Assembly (NCBI GenBank): GCA_902580895.1
Contig: CACHMJ010000006.1
Span: 1-64,000 of the forward strand
Direction: 5' to 3'
DNA: 64,000 bases
Origin: an uncultured Pelagibacteraceae bacterium
GTDB taxonomy: Bacteria; Pseudomonadota; Alphaproteobacteria; Pelagibacterales; Pelagibacteraceae
Shown here: positions 16,637 through 24,053 of the stretch, one piece after another
Layout: every line of letters starts with the position of its first letter
Position numbering within the stretch: the stretch's first letter is position 1
Position numbers and translations under genes: made by a program
Notes under the pieces: generated by a model
What the model saw: the letters and a program-made list of their open reading frames with translations, nothing else
Told to the model about the DNA's origin: nothing
The model's database searches: none

Positions 16637-17967
16637 TTGCTGAGTTTATAGATCCAGCAATCTTAGGTTTCATTCTCGTTGGAGTAATGTTATTTGCAAT
16701 CTTTGTAGGTTTTCCAATTTCATTTACATTAATTTTTTTAGGTTTTGTATTTGGCTATTTAGGATTTGGAAAATTAGTTTTTTATTTAATGACCCTTCAA
16801 TTTTCTATGGTAATGACTGAACAAACTCTCGCCGCTGTCCCATTATTTGTCTTTATGGGAATTATGATGGAACAAGCAGGATTAATGGAAAGATTATTTT
16901 CAGCATTCCAAATGATGTTAGCAAAAGTTAAGGGATCTTTATATTACGCAGTTTTATTTGTTTCTGTAATATTTGCTGCTGCAACAGGAATTGTAGGTGC
17001 ATCTGTCACAATTCTTGGGATTATGGCTGCAAAGTCTATGAATAGATCTGGTTATGATGTGAGACTTGCGGCTGGGACTATCACAGCTGGAGGAACTCTG
17101 GGAATATTAATTCCACCGAGTATTATGTTAGTTGTTATGGGACCTATTATGGAAATTCCAGTAATAGACTTATTCGCTGCTGCCATTTTACCAGGAATTC
17201 TTCTTGCAAGTTTATACGCAGGTTACACAACAATTAGATGTATGATAAATCCAAAATTAGGACCCGTGATTCCTGAAGATATGAGAGCGGCTAGTATGAA
17301 AGATGTATGGATCGAATTTTTTTTAGGATTAGTGCCGCCAGCAGCTTTGGTATTTGCAGCGTTGGGAAGCATTTTATTTGGGTTTGCAACCCCGACCGAA
17401 GCAGCAGGATGCGGGGCTATGGGTGCTTTACTTCTTTCTCTAGCTTACAAAAAATTAACTCTTCCAAAGTTACAAGAAGCATTAGTTAAAACTCTAGAAA
17501 TAACTGCATTGATAATGGTTTTAGTAGCAGCATCAAATTTTTTTGGTGCAGTTTTTGCAAGATTAGGAACACCAACATTGCTAACTGAATTTTTATTAGG
17601 ATTAGAAATGAATAAATATCTAATTCTAGCTATGGTTATGGTAATGATATTTTTATTAGGATGGCCTTTGGAATGGGTTCCAATTGTTATGATTATCGTT
17701 CCAATAATTTTACCTCTAATCGAGGCATTAGGATTTAATTTAACTTGGTTTGCCATTCTAGTAGCTGTAAATTTACAAACCGCCTGGCTTTCACCTCCAG
17801 TCGCACTATCTGCGTATTTTTTAAAAGGTGTTGTTCCAGAATGGGATTTAAAGGATATTTACTACGGAATGATGCAATTTATGGTATTACAGATTTTTGG
17901 TTTAATTTTAATTATTATATTCCCCAAAATTGCTTTATGGTTACCAACTCTCTTATATGGACAGTAG
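16633..17967 (+). CDS. TRAP transporter large permease (DctM type)
   Basis: A 444-residue, roughly 12-helix secondary transporter subunit driven by the sodium gradient. The DctM hallmarks are AAATGIVGASVTILGIMAAK and TITAGGTLGILIPPSIMLVV in the first half, and the mirrored LQTAWLSPPVALSAYF in the second half. Length is standard. It is the last TRAP gene; an NCS1-type permease starts 25 bases later on the same strand and may share the transcript. Confidence 0.93.
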   Translation: MIAEFIDPAILGFILVGVMLFAIFVGFPISFTLIFLGFVFGYLGFGKLVFYLMTLQFSMVMTEQTLAAVPLFVFMGIMMEQAGLMERLFSAFQMMLAKVKGSLYYAVLFVSVIFAAATGIVGASVTILGIMAAKSMNRSGYDVRLAAGTITAGGTLGILIPPSIMLVVMGPIMEIPVIDLFAAAILPGILLASLYAGYTTIRCMINPKLGPVIPEDMRAASMKDVWIEFFLGLVPPAALVFAALGSILFGFATPTEAAGCGAMGALLLSLAYKKLTLPKLQEALVKTLEITALIMVLVAASNFFGAVFARLGTPTLLTEFLLGLEMNKYLILAMVMVMIFLLGWPLEWVPIVMIIVPIILPLIEALGFNLTWFAILVAVNLQTAWLSPPVALSAYFLKGVVPEWDLKDIYYGMMQFMVLQIFGLILIIIFPKIALWLPTLLYGQ

Positions 17968-17992
17968 AAAGCTAAAGTTTTATATTGTCTAA

Positions 17993-19450
17993 GTGAGTCC
18001 TCAAAATTTAAAAAAAAATCTTACTAATTGGGATTTAGTTTCAGTTAATCCAAACGAAAAAAATTGGGATTGGAAAGTTTTATTTTGTTTTTGGGGCGTA
18101 AATATTCAAAGTGTAATTGGTTTCTCACTAATTACATCACTCTATTTAATTTATAATCTAAATTCTTTTGTTGTTTTTTTTGGAACGATTTTAGGAGCAA
18201 TATTAGTCTATTTTTTTTCAAATTGGATAGGTAAACCATCTCAAAAAAATGGATTACCTTTCGTTGTTTTACTTAGATCCTCTCTAGGTATTACTGGAGC
18301 AAAATATTTTGGTTTGATAAGATTTTTAGTTGGTGTCTTTTTATTTGGTATTCAAACTTATTTTTTATCAAAAGCTTTCAGTTATTTAATAAGAATTGCT
18401 ATTTTCTCATTTGAACCCACAATTCTTGATCAACAAATTTTTCTGATATTCTTTCTTGGTATGAACCTTATTGATTGGGTTGCAATTATCACAGCTATAA
18501 TTTTTCAAGGATTTCTTTTCAGTAATGGTATGAATTTTAATAAAAAGATTATCATTTATTCGGCTATATCAGTTTATCTTGGATTGCTTTTGTTTTTTCT
18601 ATCGGTCCTTTTAAATGATGTAAAATTTACTTCCAAGGCTTTTATAGATGTACTTAATTTTGAAAATTTTTTAGATAAAAATAATTTTGGTCCTTTAATA
18701 ACTGTTACAAGTACTATTTTTGCTTATTTCTCAATTGTAATTTTGAGTTTTGGAGATTTTTCAAGATATGTAAAAGATGATAGTGAACTTAAAAAGGGAA
18801 ATCTAAGTTTAATACTAAACTTAATAATATTTTCATTTTTTGCTTTGTTTATTGTATCTGGAATGGATGCATATTTTAAAGAAGATCCTGAAAATCTCGC
18901 AAGAATATTGACAAATCCAACTGATATTATTGGCAAACTAAATAATTTATTAGTTACAATTCTAGCTTTGATTTTTATAATAATTGCATCTGCTTCAACT
19001 AATTTGATTGTTAACTTTATTCCATCTCAATATACTTTAATAAATTTTTTACCTTTTTCTTTGTCAATTAAAAGTGCAGGCTTAATAACTTTAGTATTTG
19101 GTTTTGTTATTGGAATTTTTTGGTTAACCTATTTAAGCCAAGTTGGTGCTTTATCTTTTATTGATACTTTTGGATGTTTTTTGGGTCCACTCTTTGGTGT
19201 TATGATCTCTGATTTTTACTATGTTCAAAAGGAAAAGATAAACAATAAAGATATCTATTCTCTAGAAAATAGTGGTATTTACTATTATTCTGGAGGATGG
19301 CATATAAAAGCTATCTATTCTGTAACACTAGGATTTGTATTTTCAGCATCAACTATTTGGAATGTAAACCTAATGTTTCTTCAGTCATTTTCTTGGATAA
19401 TAGGTGCTTTTGTTGCAGCATTGACATACTATTTACTAGCTAAAAAATAA
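17993..19450 (+). CDS. NCS1-family permease (cytosine/purine/hydantoin type)
   Basis: A 485-residue protein with about 12 transmembrane helices. The N-terminal NWDWKVLFCFWGVNIQS and the following RSSLGITGAKYFGLIRFLVG match the NCS1 nucleobase-cation symporter family. Known substrates are nucleobases, hydantoins, allantoin and some vitamins. This copy is divergent enough that I will not name one. An in-frame TAA at 17990-17992 directly precedes the GTG, so GTG 17993 is the most upstream possible start. It sits between TRAP genes and an SDR with gaps of 25 and 4 bases, suggesting one operon. Confidence 0.8.
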   Translation: MSPQNLKKNLTNWDLVSVNPNEKNWDWKVLFCFWGVNIQSVIGFSLITSLYLIYNLNSFVVFFGTILGAILVYFFSNWIGKPSQKNGLPFVVLLRSSLGITGAKYFGLIRFLVGVFLFGIQTYFLSKAFSYLIRIAIFSFEPTILDQQIFLIFFLGMNLIDWVAIITAIIFQGFLFSNGMNFNKKIIIYSAISVYLGLLLFFLSVLLNDVKFTSKAFIDVLNFENFLDKNNFGPLITVTSTIFAYFSIVILSFGDFSRYVKDDSELKKGNLSLILNLIIFSFFALFIVSGMDAYFKEDPENLARILTNPTDIIGKLNNLLVTILALIFIIIASASTNLIVNFIPSQYTLINFLPFSLSIKSAGLITLVFGFVIGIFWLTYLSQVGALSFIDTFGCFLGPLFGVMISDFYYVQKEKINNKDIYSLENSGIYYYSGGWHIKAIYSVTLGFVFSASTIWNVNLMFLQSFSWIIGAFVAALTYYLLAKK

Positions 19451-19454
19451 TCTA

Positions 19455-20207
19455 ATGAAAAAAATTACCTATAATTTTCAAAGTAGAACCGCAATTGTTA
19501 CTGGTGGTGCACAAGGTTTTGGACTGGATATTTCAAAAAGATTTTTAGAGTCTGGTGCTAAAGTAATAATTTGGGATAATGACCCTAAAGCCGTAGAATT
19601 AGCTGTTAAAGATTTAAATAACCCAAATTTGAGTTCTAATATTTTAGATGTATCTAATTATGATGAAGTTAATAATAATGTAAAAGAAATCACAAAGAAT
19701 TCCAATATTGATATTTTAATAAATAATGCAGGTATAACAGGGCCAACTGCTACTTTATGGGAATATGACATTGAGATGTGGAAAAAAGTTGTAGAAATCA
19801 ATCTAATGGGAACATTTAATTGTTGCAGGTCAATAGTGCCTAATATGATTAAAAATAATTATGGAAGAATTGTAAATGTAGCATCTGTAGCTGGAAAAGA
19901 TGGAAATGCTAATGCTAGTGCATACAGTGTAGGAAAGGCAGGCGCAATAGGGTTAACAAAGTCCTTAGGTAAAGAGCTTGCTGATAAAAATATAGCTGTA
20001 AATGCTGTCACACCCGCAGGAGCAAAAACAAGAATTTTAGATCAAATGACCAAAGAACATGTTCAAAGAATGCTTTCAAAAGTACCAAGAGGTAGATTTT
20101 TAGAGGTACAGGAATTTACGTCTTTAGTTTGCTGGCTTTCATCTGAGGAAAATACCTTTTCAACAGCAGCTGTTTTTGATATTAGCGGCGGTCGTTCTAC
20201 CTATTAA
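19455..20207 (+). CDS. Short-chain dehydrogenase/reductase
   Basis: A 250-residue classical SDR. The cofactor motif TGGAQGFGLD is near residue 16. An acidic residue ends strand 2 (IIWDND), pointing to NAD(H). The NNAG motif and the Ser of ASVAGKDG are present, as is catalytic YSVGK. The C-terminus FDISGGRSTY is the usual fold ending. It starts four bases after the NCS1 permease and probably acts on the imported compound or on a product of the neighbouring pathway. Substrate not identifiable. Confidence 0.9.
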   Translation: MKKITYNFQSRTAIVTGGAQGFGLDISKRFLESGAKVIIWDNDPKAVELAVKDLNNPNLSSNILDVSNYDEVNNNVKEITKNSNIDILINNAGITGPTATLWEYDIEMWKKVVEINLMGTFNCCRSIVPNMIKNNYGRIVNVASVAGKDGNANASAYSVGKAGAIGLTKSLGKELADKNIAVNAVTPAGAKTRILDQMTKEHVQRMLSKVPRGRFLEVQEFTSLVCWLSSEENTFSTAAVFDISGGRSTY

Positions 20208-20341
20208 ATTCTCAGTTTTTGCTCAACAATTTTGATATTATTAATTTTTCCTCTACTAAACTTGATATCTTTAGACATGACAGGCGCAAAAATCATTATC
20301 GACCAGTAAATAAGTAATATAAAAATAGAAATCGTCTTCAC
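20204..20341 (-). CDS. 45-residue membrane-anchored small protein
   Basis: GTG at 20341-20339 to TAA at 20206-20204. It has one hydrophobic helix at about residues 4-22 and then a basic tail. The end overlaps the SDR stop codon on the other strand. Its plan (MKT-like start, one helix, charged tail, GTG start, end placed in the stop of a convergent gene) is like the 40-residue frame after xsc. There is no recognizable family and no strong ribosome site, so it is tentative. Confidence 0.4.
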   Translation of the reverse strand: MKTISIFILLIYWSIMIFAPVMSKDIKFSRGKINNIKIVEQKLRI

Positions 20342-20414
20342 AATACTGATATAAAACTGAATGTTGAATTTTGAATGTTTAAATTTTGTCCAAATAATGT
20401 ATTAAGAATTTTTT

Positions 20415-21065
20415 ATGAAAATTTTTTTAAAAATTTTAATTAACATAATCATATCGATTAATCTAGCTTTAGCAGAAGAATTAAAAGTTTTTGATTTTAC
20501 GGAGACAGAGCTTTCAGAACTTCAAGTTAGAAAAGTAAGGGGAGCTGATAACAAAACACTTTATACTGTTGGAATAAACGATAATGGAAATTATCTTAAA
20601 TCGGTTGCCGATAACGCTGCTTCAGGCCTTGGAAAAGAGATCAAGATAGACTTAGATAAGACCCCATTTATAAATATAACGTGGAAAATTGAGAAAGACC
20701 TGTCAGGAATTAGAGAAAATACGAAAAAAGGACATGATTTTGCTGCAAGAGTTTTTGTGATTAAAAAAACCGGAGCTACACCACTTTCAAATAGAGCTAT
20801 TAATTACGTTTTCTCTAGTAATAATGAAGTTGGGGCAAATTTTCCAAGCCCATATACAAAAAAATCGATAGATAACGTTTTAGCTAGCACAAAAGATAAT
20901 TTAAATGAGTGGGTAACAGTTAAAGCCAATGTTAAAGAGGATTTTAAAAGATTGCACAATCTAGATGTAAAAGAGCTTGATGGAATTGCCATTATGTCTG
21001 ATACCGATAATTCAAAAAAGAAATCTATAGCTTATTTTCAAAATATATATTTTTCATCTCAATAA
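20415..21065 (+). CDS. DUF3047 protein, exported
   Basis: A 216-residue protein with a signal peptide (about residues 1-20, ending ALA) and a single DUF3047 domain. The domain is marked by INITWKIEKD, the GHDFAARVFVI segment near residue 115, and the C-terminal DGIAIMSDTDNS followed by AYFQNIYF. It is a jelly-roll-like periplasmic domain of unknown function found widely in Proteobacteria. A spacer of about 70 bases and a tiny divergent gene precede it, so it probably has its own promoter. Confidence 0.85.
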   Translation: MKIFLKILINIIISINLALAEELKVFDFTETELSELQVRKVRGADNKTLYTVGINDNGNYLKSVADNAASGLGKEIKIDLDKTPFINITWKIEKDLSGIRENTKKGHDFAARVFVIKKTGATPLSNRAINYVFSSNNEVGANFPSPYTKKSIDNVLASTKDNLNEWVTVKANVKEDFKRLHNLDVKELDGIAIMSDTDNSKKKSIAYFQNIYFSSQ

Positions 21066-21206
21066 TTAAAATTTAAGATATTTTTTAAGATAAATGTTAA
21101 ATAAAGAGAGAATAACTGCTACAATAACATCCTCTAAAGGACTTGCTTGTGGATAGCCAAAGTTCCACGCTGTAACCATCACTAACCAAATTACAAATAT
21201 ATTCAT
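21066..21206 (-). CDS. 46-residue membrane protein
   Basis: ATG at 21206-21204 to TAA at 21068-21066, which begins on the base right after the DUF3047 stop on the other strand. Two hydrophobic stretches are visible, about residues 2-14 and 25-40, joined by NFGYPQASPLEDV. The sequence looks protein-like, with Trp, Pro and a spaced acidic pair, rather than like random AT-rich translation. Conserved SAR11 small proteins of this plan exist in my recollection, without a function. The start is divergent from ybgC. Confidence 0.6.
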   Translation of the reverse strand: MNIFVIWLVMVTAWNFGYPQASPLEDVIVAVILSLFNIYLKKYLKF

Positions 21207-21251
21207 AAAATACTTATACCTTAGTTTCTATTAAATAGATTACTTTTTTGA

Positions 21252-21257
21252 TATAAT
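21252..21257 (+). promoter_or_regulatory. Perfect -10 box six bases before ybgC
   Basis: TATAAT at 21252-21257 lies six bases before the ATG at 21264. If it is a true -10 box, transcription would start at or within a base or two of the start codon, so the message would be leaderless. No good -35 element is visible 16-18 bases upstream. In AT-rich DNA the match may be chance. Confidence 0.35.
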
Positions 21258-21263
21258 TTTATT

Positions 21264-21686
21264 ATGCATGAAAATTTTTTTCACACTTTAAAAGTTTACT
21301 ATGAAGATACTGACGCCGGAGGCGTCGTATATTATGCTAATTATTTAAAGTTTTTAGAGAGAGCCAGAACAGAAGCTCTTCATTCAATTGGGTTCAGTAA
21401 CCAAAAAGTCAAAAAGGACTTTGGTTCATTAATCATAGTAAAAGCTTGCAACATTGAATATAAAAAACCCGCAAGTCTTGAAGATGAACTAACTATAAGA
21501 TCTTTTATTAAATCCATCACAAAAACATCTTTTTTTATGAATCAAATAATTACAAAAGGTGATGAAACCATAGTTGAGGCACAAGTTCATTTAGTTTTTG
21601 TTAATGATTTAGGTAAACCAGTAAAACTACCTGATGAAATTTATTCAAAATTTAAACCTTATTTTTGTGATACTATTAAAATTTAG
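21264..21686 (+). CDS. ybgC: YbgC-type acyl-CoA thioesterase (hot-dog fold)
   Basis: A 140-residue hot-dog-fold thioesterase of the YbgC/tol-pal-associated family, which hydrolyses short acyl-CoA or acyl-ACP esters. The signature YEDTDAGGVVYYANYLKFLE covers residues 13-32 and includes the catalytic Asp. Length is standard. In many Proteobacteria it precedes tolQ, but here the tol genes are not adjacent: it is followed tail to tail by a DNA glycosylase gene with an 11-base overlap. There is no ribosome site before the ATG. Confidence 0.92.
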   Translation: MHENFFHTLKVYYEDTDAGGVVYYANYLKFLERARTEALHSIGFSNQKVKKDFGSLIIVKACNIEYKKPASLEDELTIRSFIKSITKTSFFMNQIITKGDETIVEAQVHLVFVNDLGKPVKLPDEIYSKFKPYFCDTIKI

Positions 21687-22356
21687 CTATTTTCTTTGCT
21701 TTAATAAGTAATTGGTTAATCATAGTAGTTGTCACTAATTTTGTATTTACATTTCTTGGACTTGGGTGATAACAAGCAATCAAAACCTTATTATCTGGTA
21801 ATAAGTATTTGCTTCCGTGTTTAAATTCGATTTTTTTTTGAAACATAAACTTTTTTTTATAAATTTTTAAACAATTATCAAATGCAACTTTTCCAAGAGC
21901 TATGATCACTTTAAGATTTTTTAAATTTTCAATTTCGTTTTCAAAATAATTTGAGCAGTTATTTAATTCTTTATTTTCTGGTTTATCACCTGGAGGAACA
22001 CATTTAAGAATATTAGTTATGTAAGTATTATTTATTTTTAAATTATCATTCGCTGTTTCTGAAAAATCTTGATTTGAAATTCCCGTTAAAAATAAACTCT
22101 TAAATAAAAAATTCCCTGATTTATCGCCTGTGAATGCCCTCCCAGTTCTTGTTCCACCATGAGCAGCAGGAGCAAGTCCTAAGATCATCAATTTTGCATT
22201 ATGACCTCCAAAGCCTGGAACTGGTTTTCCCCAGTATTTCTCATTCTTATTTTGCTTTCTTTTTTGTATTGAAATTTTTTTGATAAAACTAATCAGCCTC
22301 GGACATTTTCTACATTTAATAATTGTATTATTTACTTTTTTTAATTTAATAGTCAT
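21676..22356 (-). CDS. Family-5 uracil-DNA glycosylase (UDGb)
   Basis: A 226-residue DNA repair enzyme that removes uracil and other deaminated bases. Motif 1 is GLAPAAHGGTRTGRAFTGDK, the family-5 (UDGb) version, which lacks the polar catalytic residue of other UDGs. Motif 2 is CYHPSPRNVNT near the C-terminus. Cysteines for a 4Fe-4S cluster are visible, starting with C15 and C18 (CRKCPRL). The start codon is only two bases from the divergent histidine-phosphatase ATG. In an AT-rich genome that deaminates easily, such an enzyme is expected. Confidence 0.92.
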   Translation of the reverse strand: MTIKLKKVNNTIIKCRKCPRLISFIKKISIQKRKQNKNEKYWGKPVPGFGGHNAKLMILGLAPAAHGGTRTGRAFTGDKSGNFLFKSLFLTGISNQDFSETANDNLKINNTYITNILKCVPPGDKPENKELNNCSNYFENEIENLKNLKVIIALGKVAFDNCLKIYKKKFMFQKKIEFKHGSKYLLPDNKVLIACYHPSPRNVNTKLVTTTMINQLLIKAKKIAKF

Positions 22357-22358
22357 TT

Positions 22359-22916
22359 ATGAAACTTATAAAATTTTTTTTTATTATTTTTATAACTTTA
22401 CCTTCAACGATTAAAGCAGATTTAAATCAAGAATTATCTTTAGAACTAAAAAAAGGTGGTAAACTCATATTTATTAGACATGCATATGCACCAGGTGGTG
22501 GAGATCCTGAAAATTTTGATATTAAAAATTGTGATACACAGAGAAATTTAAGTGAGGAAGGAATAAACCAAGCCAAAGAAATTGGAAAATTTTTTAAAGA
22601 AAATGATATTCCAATTTTTAAAGTTTTTTCAAGTGAATGGTGTCGTTGTAAAGATACTGCCAAATTAGCTTTTACAAATTTCGAAACAAAGGATTTTTTA
22701 AATTCCTTTTTTAGTGAAAAGTTTGCTAATAATAAAAATAAACAAATGTTAGATTTAAAAAATTATGTTGAAAAATTCAAAGGCAATGAAAATTTAATTT
22801 TTGTGACACACTATGTAGTAATATCTGAAGCTTTAGATTATGCTCCTTCATCAGGTGAAATAGTTATTTCAGATAAGAATCTAAATAAAATTGATAGTAT
22901 AGAAATAGATTATTAA
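22359..22916 (+). CDS. Histidine phosphatase family protein, exported
   Basis: A 185-residue protein with a signal peptide (about residues 1-20, ending IKA) and a histidine phosphatase domain. The phosphohistidine motif is LIFIRHAYAPGGGDP, a variant of RHG/RHA. The second His is in FVTHYVV near the C-terminus. SSEWCRCKDTA fits the family's conserved SxxxRxxxTA segment. It is probably periplasmic. The substrate is unknown; a similar exported branch is annotated only by family. Divergent start codons two bases apart mean its promoter must lie inside the glycosylase gene. Confidence 0.85.
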   Translation: MKLIKFFFIIFITLPSTIKADLNQELSLELKKGGKLIFIRHAYAPGGGDPENFDIKNCDTQRNLSEEGINQAKEIGKFFKENDIPIFKVFSSEWCRCKDTAKLAFTNFETKDFLNSFFSEKFANNKNKQMLDLKNYVEKFKGNENLIFVTHYVVISEALDYAPSSGEIVISDKNLNKIDSIEIDY

Positions 22917-22920
22917 TATT

Positions 22921-23046
22921 ATGTCATCAAAGCGAGCAATGAAACAAGCCCAAAAACAAGCTTACGCCAAACATAGAAGCAACATTACTAATAATAGATT
23001 TGGAAATAGAAAAAAAAATTTCTCTAAAAAAAATAAAAAAAGTTAA
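22921..23046 (+). CDS. 41-residue strongly basic protein
   Basis: ATG 22921 to TAA 23044-23046, four bases after the phosphatase stop. It is very rich in Lys, Arg, Asn and Gln with almost no hydrophobic residues (opening SSKRAMKQAQKQAYAKHRSN), like an RNA-binding or ribosome-associated micro-protein. It lacks the features of the short ribosomal proteins L34 or L36. It overlaps the end of a convergent gene by four bases. Identity unknown. Confidence 0.5.
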   Translation: MSSKRAMKQAQKQAYAKHRSNITNNRFGNRKKNFSKKNKKS

Positions 23047-23465
23047 CTTTCTTTTTTAAATTTCTCAATTTTTTTACAAGTAGAAATTTTAGATATTCCT
23101 TCTTCATCATTAAGAACAGTTTTCATGAAAATCTCTTGTTTGTCTTTTTCAAAAAGAATTTGAGTATAAAATTGAGGATATCCATGTTTATGAGTAAGTA
23201 TTTTACCATTTTCCTCATAAATATTTTGTACATAAGAATTTGATTTTTTGGTGCTTAAATCAGTTAATCGATATTTTTGATATGTTTTTTCCTTATAAAT
23301 ATAATTTCTAGTCATTATTAATTCATCAAGATTTAAAATATATTCATTTTTTAGAAATTCATCCTGCTTATCATCGCATTTACTCATTATGATTATTTCC
23401 GATTTTAGATGTTGTAAGGGTAAAATTATAAATAAAAGAGAAATTAAAAATCTAATTTCTCTCAT
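23043..23465 (-). CDS. Unknown exported protein
   Basis: About 140 residues from ATG 23465 (MREIRFL...). An upstream TTG at 23489 would add eight residues and would overlap the preceding small gene more, so ATG is preferred. There is a signal peptide or anchor at residues 1-22, then a charged beta-rich domain of about 115 residues with two cysteines, CDDKQ near the start of the mature part and STCKK at the end, which could form a disulfide. No family recognized. It follows a 57-codon membrane gene with a 14-base overlap. Confidence 0.7.
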   Translation of the reverse strand: MREIRFLISLLFIILPLQHLKSEIIIMSKCDDKQDEFLKNEYILNLDELIMTRNYIYKEKTYQKYRLTDLSTKKSNSYVQNIYEENGKILTHKHGYPQFYTQILFEKDKQEIFMKTVLNDEEGISKISTCKKIEKFKKES

Positions 23466-23625
23466 TTTTTTCAGCAAAAAATAAACCAATTAAAAGTAAA
23501 GCTGTCCAACCAAGTCCTACTAATCCTTTTATAATATTTGTGTCAGCACTCCATAAATCAAGAAATAGAGCCCCAAAAATAAGACCTAGTACATATACAA
23601 TAATTACAATTGTAGTTTTACTCAT
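23452..23625 (-). CDS. 57-residue two-helix membrane protein
   Basis: ATG at 23625-23623 to TAG at 23454-23452. Two clear transmembrane helices (about residues 4-24 and 32-51) are separated by a short loop (DLWSADTNIIKG); the tail is charged. It overlaps the end of the DUF1289 gene by eight bases and the start of the next gene by 14 bases. The three therefore form a tight leftward operon. Function unknown. Confidence 0.65.
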   Translation of the reverse strand: MSKTTIVIIVYVLGLIFGALFLDLWSADTNIIKGLVGLGWTALLLIGLFFAEKNERN

Positions 23626-23869
23626 CTAATAATTTTTTTTTGAAAAGAGAGATACCATTTTCAATTTTATAAGTATAGGACTCTTTAAAACTTTCCAATT
23701 GCCAACCAGTTAATCTTTTTTGAATAATTTCAAGATTTTCATTTTTCCACTCATCAGTTGTATCCTCAATTTTCCAGGTTTTTTTTTCTTTATTAGTTCT
23801 TCCACACCCATAGCAATAACCAGTTTTTGGATCAGTTTTGCAAATACTTATACACGGAGAAACAACCAT
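23618..23869 (-). CDS. DUF1289 domain protein
   Basis: An 83-residue protein. The N-terminal SPCISICKTDPKTGYCYGCG carries the four spaced cysteines of DUF1289 (C6, C10, C19, C22), a probable small metal- or cluster-binding knuckle. The usual family continuation, RTNKEKKTWK, follows. The C-terminal half, about 45 residues, is helical and not part of the core motif. Function in the family is unknown. It is the first gene of a leftward operon divergent from tRNA-Leu. Confidence 0.85.
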   Translation of the reverse strand: MVVSPCISICKTDPKTGYCYGCGRTNKEKKTWKIEDTTDEWKNENLEIIQKRLTGWQLESFKESYTYKIENGISLFKKKLLDE

Positions 23870-23914
23870 AATAATATTATAGAGTAAAAATTATAAAATT
23901 TACAATAATTGTCG

Positions 23915-23943
23915 TTGGACAAATAGTTTCAATCATATATAAA
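23915..23943 (+). promoter_or_regulatory. Promoter of tRNA-Leu
   Basis: TTGGAC at 23915-23920 and TATAAA at 23938-23943 are spaced by exactly 17 bases. Transcription would start near 23950, about nine bases before the mature tRNA-Leu 5' end. The trigger factor gene starts only ten bases after the tRNA and may share this transcript. Confidence 0.65.
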
Positions 23944-23958
23944 ACCCCTTGAATTTGT

Positions 23959-24043
23959 GGGGCGATGGCGGAATTGGTAGACGCGTCGGTCTTAGGAACC
24001 GATAGAGCAATCTGTGAAGGTTCGAGTCCTTTTCGCCCTACCA
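23959..24043 (+). tRNA. tRNA-Leu (anticodon UAG)
   Basis: An 85-base tRNA. The acceptor stem GGGGCGA pairs with TCGCCCT (one G-T wobble), and the D-loop holds GGTAGACGC. The anticodon stem TCGGT/ACCGA encloses the loop CTTAGGA, giving anticodon TAG. A variable arm of the long leucine type follows, and the T-loop is TTCGAGT. The 3' CCA is encoded (24041-24043). The trigger factor ATG follows ten bases later. Confidence 0.95.
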
Positions 24044-24053
24044 TTAATGAATT

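Noticed and set aside
23466-23489. Longer start (TTG) for the exported protein at 23043-23465
   Set aside because: It would place extra polar residues before a clean signal peptide and deepen the overlap with the 57-codon gene; ATG 23465 fits better.
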